A DNA stretch of 20,354 bases from CTSoil-075 sp964292325. GTDB taxonomy: Bacteria; Bacillota; Negativicutes; DSM-13327. Each line of letters starts with the position of its first letter. Positions within the stretch are counted from its first letter, which is position 1. Shown one piece after another: positions 14,696-20,354 of the stretch. Both the position numbers and the translations under genes were made by a program. Below the pieces are notes generated by a model. That model saw nothing but the letters and a program-made list of their open reading frames with translations. It was not told the DNA's origin and searched no databases. The stretch spans positions 1 to 20,354 of the forward strand of contig CAXYVG010000069.1 in assembly GCA_964292325.1 (NCBI GenBank), written 5' to 3'.

Positions 14696-14724
14696 TTTAC
14701 AGTGCCTCCAAAATGAGTTATGAT
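14696..14724 (+). promoter_or_regulatory. Candidate speD promoter
   Basis: TTTACA (14696-14701), a 17-base spacer, and TATGAT (14719-14724), each five of six to consensus. The predicted start near 14731 leaves a leader of about 105 nt. A second perfect TATAAT at 14798-14803 lies nearer the gene but has no good -35. Confidence 0.55.
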
Positions 14725-14835
14725 GTACTATCAGAAGTGTATTTAAATGATTAAAAATTAAATGTTACAGTCAGTTATAGTACTATATTATTTAGGGTAT
14801 AATTAAATTTTATACAGCGGGAAAAGGAGAGGCAT

Positions 14836-15672
14836 ATGGAAATAAAATCAATCAAAAAATTAAAATTATATGGATTCAATAACTTGACCAAGACACTTAG
14901 TTTTAATATGTATGATATTTGTTATGCTACAAGTCAAGAGCATCGCCAGGAATATATTGAGTACATTGATGAAGAATATAATGCGCAGCGGCTCACTAGT
15001 ATTTTAACAGAAGTGGCCAACATGATTGGAGCTAATATTTTGAATATCGCACAACAGGATTATGATCCTCAGGGTGCGAGCGTAACGATGCTCATTTCCG
15101 AAGGAAAGATGACTCATGATGAAGAAGTGCAAGAAGGAAAAGGACAGGAAATTTGTTCAGATGCTGTAGTTGCTCATTTAGATAAAAGTCATATTACTGT
15201 GCATACGTATCCTGAAAGTCACCCAGATAAAGGGATTAGTACGTTCCGCGCCGATATTGATGTTTCTACTTGTGGGGAGATTTCGCCACTAAAGGCTTTA
15301 AATTATTTGATTAATAGTTTCAGTTCGGATATTGCGATTATTGATTATCGGGTACGTGGCTTTACTCGTGATATTAATGGGAAGAAGCTATATATTGATC
15401 ATAAAATAAATTCGATCCAAAACTACATTCATCCTGATACGCGAGAACTGTATCAGATGCTGGATGTTAATGTATATCAAGAAAATATTTTTCATACGAA
15501 AATGATACTCAAAGAATTTGACCTGGACAATTATTTATTTGGTACAGCCAAAAAAGAATTGCTACCTGGGGAAAAGAAAAAAATCAAGCAACGATTAAAG
15601 AAAGAAATGTCGGAAATTTTTGCTGGACGTAATATTCCAAAAGTGAAATCGACTGTAGGTATCATCAAGTAA
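14836..15672 (+). CDS. speD: S-adenosylmethionine decarboxylase proenzyme
   Basis: 278 aa, the long E. coli-type SpeD (264 aa) rather than the ~120 aa Bacillus/archaeal form. The proenzyme cleaves itself at Lys117-Ser118 in LDKSHITVHTYPESHPD, turning Ser118 into the pyruvoyl group. Cys146 in DVSTCGEISPLKALNYLI corresponds to the catalytic cysteine, and FRADIDVSTCGEISP is strongly conserved. The product, decarboxylated SAM, donates the aminopropyl group for spermidine. No spermidine synthase gene is adjacent in the window. AAGGAG is 7-8 nt from the ATG. The gene ends 6 bases before the end of the convergent LysR gene, with no clear terminator between. Confidence 0.95.
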   Translation: MEIKSIKKLKLYGFNNLTKTLSFNMYDICYATSQEHRQEYIEYIDEEYNAQRLTSILTEVANMIGANILNIAQQDYDPQGASVTMLISEGKMTHDEEVQEGKGQEICSDAVVAHLDKSHITVHTYPESHPDKGISTFRADIDVSTCGEISPLKALNYLINSFSSDIAIIDYRVRGFTRDINGKKLYIDHKINSIQNYIHPDTRELYQMLDVNVYQENIFHTKMILKEFDLDNYLFGTAKKELLPGEKKKIKQRLKKEMSEIFAGRNIPKVKSTVGIIK

Positions 15673-15678
15673 ATGATG

Positions 15679-16560
15679 CTATAATAATTCAATGAATTTT
15701 TGGGCAGTAAGAGGAATTGGTAGATAATTATGCGTAATAATCCCAAGCTCACGTGGAGGTATCTCTGCTGTGAGTGTAAGGGTAAACAATTGATTGTCAG
15801 CCAATTCTTTTTGTATATATTCACGGCTCACAAAAGCAACGCCGAGACCGATTTTGGTAAGTTCAATGAGTAGGTCAACACTGCCTAATTGGATTTCTGG
15901 TTGAAAGAGAAGATTGTACTTAGCGAAAATAGCATCGAGGAAACATCGGGTTGTTGTATTTTTTTCAAGAGCCAATAATGGTAGAGCTGCGATATCTTTT
16001 AGGCTAAGTGCTTGATGCTGAAGATGGGAAAAAGCGGAACTAGCAATGCATACGTCATGAAGAATTTTACGTTTACTGATCGTCATATTCGGGTACGATT
16101 GATCATTGGCAAGGTTGACAACGCTAATATCGACGAGTCCTTTTGCGAGTAGTTCAACGCAGACTGGCGAAGGGCGATTGGTAATATTGAGTTTGATTTT
16201 CGGATATAATTGCGTGAATTGTTTAAAATAAGGTAGTAAATAATATTTGCAGATGGTATCACTGGCGCCGATTTTTAGCTCGCCTTGTTCGAGGGAGTCG
16301 AGCTCATTTATATTGCGTTCGCCTAATTTTAAAACATGGAAGGCTTGCTCAACATGAGTAAATAGCAAAAGTCCTGCTGTTGAGAGATGGACTTGTTTGG
16401 TTGTTCTGACAAAAAGCTTCGTATTTAACTTTTCTTCTAGTATTTTGATGGCCTGACTGACAGCGGATTGAGAAATATATAGTTCATTTGCGGCTTGTGA
16501 AAAACTTAAGTGCTTTCCAACATAATAAAATACTTTATATAATTCAAAATTAACATCCAT
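15679..16560 (-). CDS. LysR-family transcriptional regulator
   Basis: 293 aa, standard LysR size. The N-terminal winged helix-turn-helix is at residues 1-60 (FYYVGKHLSFSQAANELYISQSAVSQAIKILEEKLNTKLFVR). It is followed by a linker helix and a periplasmic-binding-protein-like effector domain (~90-293) opening GELKIGASDTICKYYLLPYF. That opening resembles the CysL/YwfK-like branch, but the effector is not identified. AGGAGG lies 10 nt before the ATG. The gene is divergent from purL across 102 bases that contain a palindrome suitable as its operator, so it regulates itself and possibly purL. LysR control of a purine gene would be unusual. Confidence 0.93.
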   Translation of the reverse strand: MDVNFELYKVFYYVGKHLSFSQAANELYISQSAVSQAIKILEEKLNTKLFVRTTKQVHLSTAGLLLFTHVEQAFHVLKLGERNINELDSLEQGELKIGASDTICKYYLLPYFKQFTQLYPKIKLNITNRPSPVCVELLAKGLVDISVVNLANDQSYPNMTISKRKILHDVCIASSAFSHLQHQALSLKDIAALPLLALEKNTTTRCFLDAIFAKYNLLFQPEIQLGSVDLLIELTKIGLGVAFVSREYIQKELADNQLFTLTLTAEIPPRELGIITHNYLPIPLTAQKFIELL

Positions 16561-16608
16561 ATATATAAGTCCTCCTAATAGGTGGTATTAGAATTATTAA
16601 TTATTCGT

Positions 16609-16633
16609 ACTATTGTTATTATACTACAATAGT
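16609..16633. promoter_or_regulatory. Palindrome between lysR and purL, probable LysR-type operator
   Basis: ACTATTGT-N9-ACAATAGT, two perfect 8-base arms with an AT-rich centre, contains the ATTGT...ACAAT core that fits the LysR T-N11-A pattern. Its centre includes a minus-strand TATAAT (16623-16618) and a plus-strand TATACT (16620-16625). A bound regulator would therefore cover -10 boxes for both divergent genes. The -35 boxes for both are weak. Confidence 0.55.
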
Positions 16634-16662
16634 AACAGAAAAAGAGTAGAGGGGGTTATTCA

Positions 16663-19600
16663 ATGTCGAATACTGTAAGAAGAATTTTTGTTGAGAAACG
16701 TGCTGAGTTTGCAGTGGAGGCCCAAGAAGTATATGCTGACTTGAAGAAAAATTTGGGGATTAAAGCTCTTACTGGCGTGCGTATCATCAATCGCTATGAT
16801 ATAGAAGGTATTACTGAAGAAGAATATACTGAGGCGAAACATATTATATTAGCAGAGCCTACTGTGGATGATATCTATGATGAAACATTGCCAATTCGTG
16901 CAGAGGATTCGGTGTTCGCTGTCGAGTATTTGCCAGGTCAGTATGATCAACGGGCTGATTGGGCAGCGCAGTGTGTGCAAATATTGACCACGAAAGAAAG
17001 TCTAAAGATTTTTACTGCGAGCATCGTAATTTTGCAAGGCGCTATAACGGAGGCAGATCTCCAGAAAATTAAAGCATATATCATTAACCCTGTAGAAGCG
17101 CGGGAAGCAAAACTAGAAAAACCAGATACATTAGTTCTTGCTATTGAAAATCCTGCCGATGTAAAAGTGATTGCAGGCTTTATCAATAAAAATGCGGAAG
17201 AATTGGCAATCGTGCTCAAAGATATGGGACTGGCGATGAATGTCTCCGATCTTGTTTTTTGTCAAAAGTATTTTAAAGATATTGAGCGTCGTGATCCGAC
17301 GGTTACAGAAGTACGCGTTCTCGATACTTATTGGTCAGATCATTGCCGCCATACTACTTTTTCCACCGTTATTGAAGAGGTAGATATACAAGCAGGCCAT
17401 TTTGCTGAACCAATTGTACAGGCCTATCAAGAGTATCAAAATGCCAGAACCCGTGTATATCAAGACAAACAAAAAGATGTTTGCCTAATGGATATTGCCG
17501 TTATGGGCATGAAAGATCTTAGAAATCAAGGCTTATTACCTGATCTTGACCAGTCAGAAGAAATCAATGCTTGTAGTATTGTTGTGCCGGTTGATATCGA
17601 TGGTGTCGTAGAAGAATGGCTGGTTATGTTTAAGAACGAAACACACAATCATCCTACAGAAATTGAACCATTTGGCGGTGCGGCTACATGCCTTGGCGGA
17701 GCCATCCGTGATCCACTGTCTGGACGGTCGTATGTATACCAAGCAATGCGCGTGACTGGTAGTGGTGATCCAAGGGCTAAAATCGAAGATACATTACCAG
17801 GCAAATTACCACAGCGAAAAATAACCGTTGGTGCTGCGAAAGGTTACAGCTCTTATGGAAATCAAATTGGACTATCTACAGGCCATGTGGCAGAGGTATA
17901 TGATGAAGGGTTCGTTGCCAAACGTATGGAGATTGGTGCGGTTATGGCAGCGGCGCCAAAAGACAATGTAGTGCGTATACGCCCTGTAGCGGGTGATGTG
18001 GTCATTGTACTAGGTGGCAGAACTGGCCGTGATGGTTGTGGTGGTGCGACTGGATCCTCAAAGGAACATACAGAAGAATCTTTGGCAACTTGTAGTGCAG
18101 AAGTGCAAAAAGGGAATGCGCCGACCGAACGAAAATTGCAGCGGCTATTTAGATGCGCAGAAGCAAGCGTTATGATTAAACGCTGTAATGATTTTGGTGC
18201 AGGCGGAGCAGCGGTTGCTATTGGTGAACTAACAGATGGACTGATTATTGATCTAGATGCTCTGCCCAAAAAATATGAAGGCCTTGATGGTACAGAGCTA
18301 GCTATTTCTGAATCACAAGAACGTATGGCTGTTGTGGTAGCGCCTGAAAACGTGAAGCAATTTATTGCGTATGCGGAGGCAGAAAATCTAGAAGCTACGA
18401 TTGTAGCGACAGTAACCGATCAGGGACGATTGATTATGAAATGGCGTGGACAAGCAATTGTTGATCTTAGCCGTGAATTTTTAGATACAAATGGTGTACA
18501 GCAAACAACAAAGGTAAAGGTTACTACGCCGGTAGCTGATGAAAATTATTTTACAAAAGTGCCATATAGTGGAGCTGATATCGCTACTGCTTGGCTTGAT
18601 AATTTGCGTGACTTAAATGTTTGTAGCCAAAAAGGTCTTGTGGAAAGATTTGATAGTACCATTGGTGCCGGTACGGTACTGATGCCTTTTGGTGGAAAAT
18701 ATCAAACAACACCAGCAGAAGGGATGGCTGCCAAGATCCCGGTATTAAAAGGCACAACCAATACGGCGACGCTAATGACTCATGGATATGATTCTCGTTT
18801 ATCAACCTGGAGTCCATTCCATGGCGCTGTATATGCAGTTGTCGAAGCCGTCGCAAAAGTAGTAGCGATGGGCGGGAGTTATCATGGCGTTCGCCTGACG
18901 TTACAAGAGTATTTTGAAAGACTTGGCGAGGATGCAGTGAAATGGGGTAGACCATTTAGTGCATTACTTGGCGCACTTTATGCACAAGAACAATTTGGTA
19001 TTCCTGCGATTGGCGGCAAAGATAGTATGTCAGGAACTTTTAAAGAATTAAGCGTACCTCCGACATTAGTGGCGTTTGCTGTGAATGTAACGAAGACCAA
19101 TCTGGTTATTTCGCCAGAGTTCAAACAGATCGGTAGCCAAGTCGTCGTCGTACCATTGGTGCGAGATACGTATGAACTTCCAGATTTTACTGCTACTGGC
19201 CGGAACTATGATAAAGTAACACAGTTAATTGCCGATGGTAAAGTTATCGCTGCCCATACGGTGAAAATCGGTGGTGTAGCCGCTGCTATTAGTAAAATGA
19301 GTTTTGGTAATCAGATTGGCATGGTTTTCACTAGTGCCGTAAAGGAAGCCGAATTATTTGCTAGCAACTATGGTTCATTAGTACTGGAAATTCCAGCAGA
19401 TGTTGATGTTAAACAGGCTGTGGGCGATATGGGTACGGTACTTGGCTATACACAAGAAAAACCTATGATTGAAGTCAATGGCTCTAGCATTGAATTATGT
19501 GTAGCCCAAAAAGCTTGGCAAGAGCCTTTAGAAGCTGTTTTCCCTACACAGACAGCAATCATAAATGAACAGGCTAAGCAACAAGCTTTTGCGGCTACTA

Positions 19601-20354
19601 CTAAAAAAGGTCGCCAAAGTTTTGCAAAACCTCGTGTGTTTATTCCTGTATTCCCTGGAACGAACTGTGAATATGATTCGGCCCGGGCTTTTGAAATGGC
19701 AGGTGGCACTGCTGATACCATGGTCATTCGGAATCTAACACCAAAAGCATTAGAAGAATCCATTGTAGAAATGGTAAAAAGAATTCAAAATGCCCAAATT
19801 ATCATGTTGCCAGGTGGCTTTAGTGCGGGCGACGAACCAGATGGTTCAGGGAAATTTATTGCGACCATCTTTAGAAATGCTAGAATTAAAGAAGCAGTCA
19901 CTAGCTTTTTATCTCAGCAAGATGGATTGATGCTGGGAATTTGTAATGGTTTTCAAGCATTGATTAAGCTAGGGCTTGTACCGTATGGCCAGATTGTTGA
20001 TTTATCACCAGAGTGTCCAACATTAACATATAATAAAATTGGGCGTCATATTTCTTGTATGGTCAATACAAAAGTGGTATCTACACTTTCTCCTTGGTTT
20101 AATAATATACAATTAGGAGATGTACATAGCATTCCGGTATCGCATGGTGAAGGACGCTTTGTTGCCAGCCCGGCTTTACTAAATAGTTTAAGAGAAAAAG
20201 GACAGATTGCTACGCAATATGTAGATGCGAATCATCAACCAACGTATGATATTCGTTATAACCCTAATGGCTCAATGGATGCAGTAGAAGGGATCACAAG
20301 CCCTGATGGCCGCATATTAGGGAAAATGGGACATTCAGAACGAGTTGGTAGTCA
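16663..20354 (+). CDS. purL: Phosphoribosylformylglycinamidine synthase, single-chain form, 3' end cut by window
   Basis: 1230 codons are open to the window edge. The gene uses glutamine and ATP to turn FGAR into FGAM, step four of purine synthesis. It is the fused clostridial/streptococcal type (PurS-, PurL- and PurQ-like parts in one chain), not the three-gene Bacillus set. Landmarks: SDHCRHTTF near residue 230; ETHNHPTEIEPFGG at 326, the first ATP/Mg site; a second synthetase half with GGKDSMSGTF; and a glutaminase domain with PGTNCEYD and LPGGFSAGDEPDGSG. The nucleophile is Cys1094 (GICNGFQAL), and the catalytic His-Glu pair is His1224/Glu1226 in MGHSERVG. The triad is complete, so only about 20-30 C-terminal residues should be missing. 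GAGGGGG is 7 nt before the ATG. There is no purine riboswitch in the 102-base leader and no other pur gene in the window. Confidence 0.97.
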   Translation, partial: MSNTVRRIFVEKRAEFAVEAQEVYADLKKNLGIKALTGVRIINRYDIEGITEEEYTEAKHIILAEPTVDDIYDETLPIRAEDSVFAVEYLPGQYDQRADWAAQCVQILTTKESLKIFTASIVILQGAITEADLQKIKAYIINPVEAREAKLEKPDTLVLAIENPADVKVIAGFINKNAEELAIVLKDMGLAMNVSDLVFCQKYFKDIERRDPTVTEVRVLDTYWSDHCRHTTFSTVIEEVDIQAGHFAEPIVQAYQEYQNARTRVYQDKQKDVCLMDIAVMGMKDLRNQGLLPDLDQSEEINACSIVVPVDIDGVVEEWLVMFKNETHNHPTEIEPFGGAATCLGGAIRDPLSGRSYVYQAMRVTGSGDPRAKIEDTLPGKLPQRKITVGAAKGYSSYGNQIGLSTGHVAEVYDEGFVAKRMEIGAVMAAAPKDNVVRIRPVAGDVVIVLGGRTGRDGCGGATGSSKEHTEESLATCSAEVQKGNAPTERKLQRLFRCAEASVMIKRCNDFGAGGAAVAIGELTDGLIIDLDALPKKYEGLDGTELAISESQERMAVVVAPENVKQFIAYAEAENLEATIVATVTDQGRLIMKWRGQAIVDLSREFLDTNGVQQTTKVKVTTPVADENYFTKVPYSGADIATAWLDNLRDLNVCSQKGLVERFDSTIGAGTVLMPFGGKYQTTPAEGMAAKIPVLKGTTNTATLMTHGYDSRLSTWSPFHGAVYAVVEAVAKVVAMGGSYHGVRLTLQEYFERLGEDAVKWGRPFSALLGALYAQEQFGIPAIGGKDSMSGTFKELSVPPTLVAFAVNVTKTNLVISPEFKQIGSQVVVVPLVRDTYELPDFTATGRNYDKVTQLIADGKVIAAHTVKIGGVAAAISKMSFGNQIGMVFTSAVKEAELFASNYGSLVLEIPADVDVKQAVGDMGTVLGYTQEKPMIEVNGSSIELCVAQKAWQEPLEAVFPTQTAIINEQAKQQAFAATTKKGRQSFAKPRVFIPVFPGTNCEYDSARAFEMAGGTADTMVIRNLTPKALEESIVEMVKRIQNAQIIMLPGGFSAGDEPDGSGKFIATIFRNARIKEAVTSFLSQQDGLMLGICNGFQALIKLGLVPYGQIVDLSPECPTLTYNKIGRHISCMVNTKVVSTLSPWFNNIQLGDVHSIPVSHGEGRFVASPALLNSLREKGQIATQYVDANHQPTYDIRYNPNGSMDAVEGITSPDGRILGKMGHSERVGS

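Noticed and set aside
15685..15705. Short hairpin AATTCA/TGAATT followed by T's after speD as a terminator
   Set aside because: Only six A/T-rich pairs with a one-base loop, and it lies inside the coding end of the convergent LysR gene.
17554..19763. Minus-strand open frames of 60-135 codons inside purL (for example 17862-18269 and 19446-19763)
   Set aside because: They are shadows of the strongly conserved purL frame, with no ribosome binding sites or recognisable products.

Overview
The window looks like chromosome from a low-GC, endospore-class Firmicute, most likely a Negativicute of the Sporomusa/Pelosinus type. The case rests on strong GGAGG-type ribosome binding sites, TTGACA/TATAAT promoters, a single-chain clostridial-type FGAM synthase, an anaerobic pyruvate formate-lyase operon, chemotaxis genes, and a secreted LPP20-like protein of the kind common in bacteria with an outer membrane. 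The genus is inference only. There is no phage, transposase, CRISPR, rRNA or tRNA in the window.

Layout. 1-1.3 kb: 3' part of a methyl-accepting chemotaxis protein, closed by a strong terminator. 1.4-3.0 kb: TrhA/hemolysin III membrane protein, overlapping a short-form queG. 3.0-4.2 kb: a dispersed intergenic repeat, then a secreted LPP20-like protein. 4.2-7.6 kb (minus strand): pflB-pflA behind a layered control region. This holds a promoter feeding a ZTP (pfl-motif) riboswitch with a terminator, a second near-consensus promoter after that terminator, and a Crp/Fnr-like palindrome placed at -41.5 of a third -10 box. 7.7-9.0 kb: Nramp metal transporter. 9.0-11.9 kb (minus): a YitT-family membrane protein and a SulP anion transporter, separated by two more copies of the repeat. 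12.1-13.4 kb: a stand-alone CheY-like receiver followed by a CheX phosphatase with four N-terminal 29-residue repeats. 13.6-14.6 kb (minus): a MarR regulator and a hotdog acyl-CoA thioesterase, with a 15-bp palindromic operator over the promoter. 14.8-15.7 kb: speD. 15.7-16.6 kb (minus): a LysR regulator divergent from purL. 16.7 kb to the end: purL, missing only its last few codons.

How the genes work together. One-carbon and purine metabolism links the pfl operon to purL. Pyruvate formate-lyase supplies formate for formyl-tetrahydrofolate, and the ZTP riboswitch senses the purine intermediate that accumulates when formyl-THF is short. purL makes an earlier intermediate of the same pathway. 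The CheY/CheX pair and the chemoreceptor belong to signalling. The rest are separate single-gene or two-gene units.

The most useful second-look items are the layered pfl control region, the CheX protein with MshEN-like repeats, the repeat family carrying a palindrome with an extended -10, and the MarR gene that appears to start at AUU.
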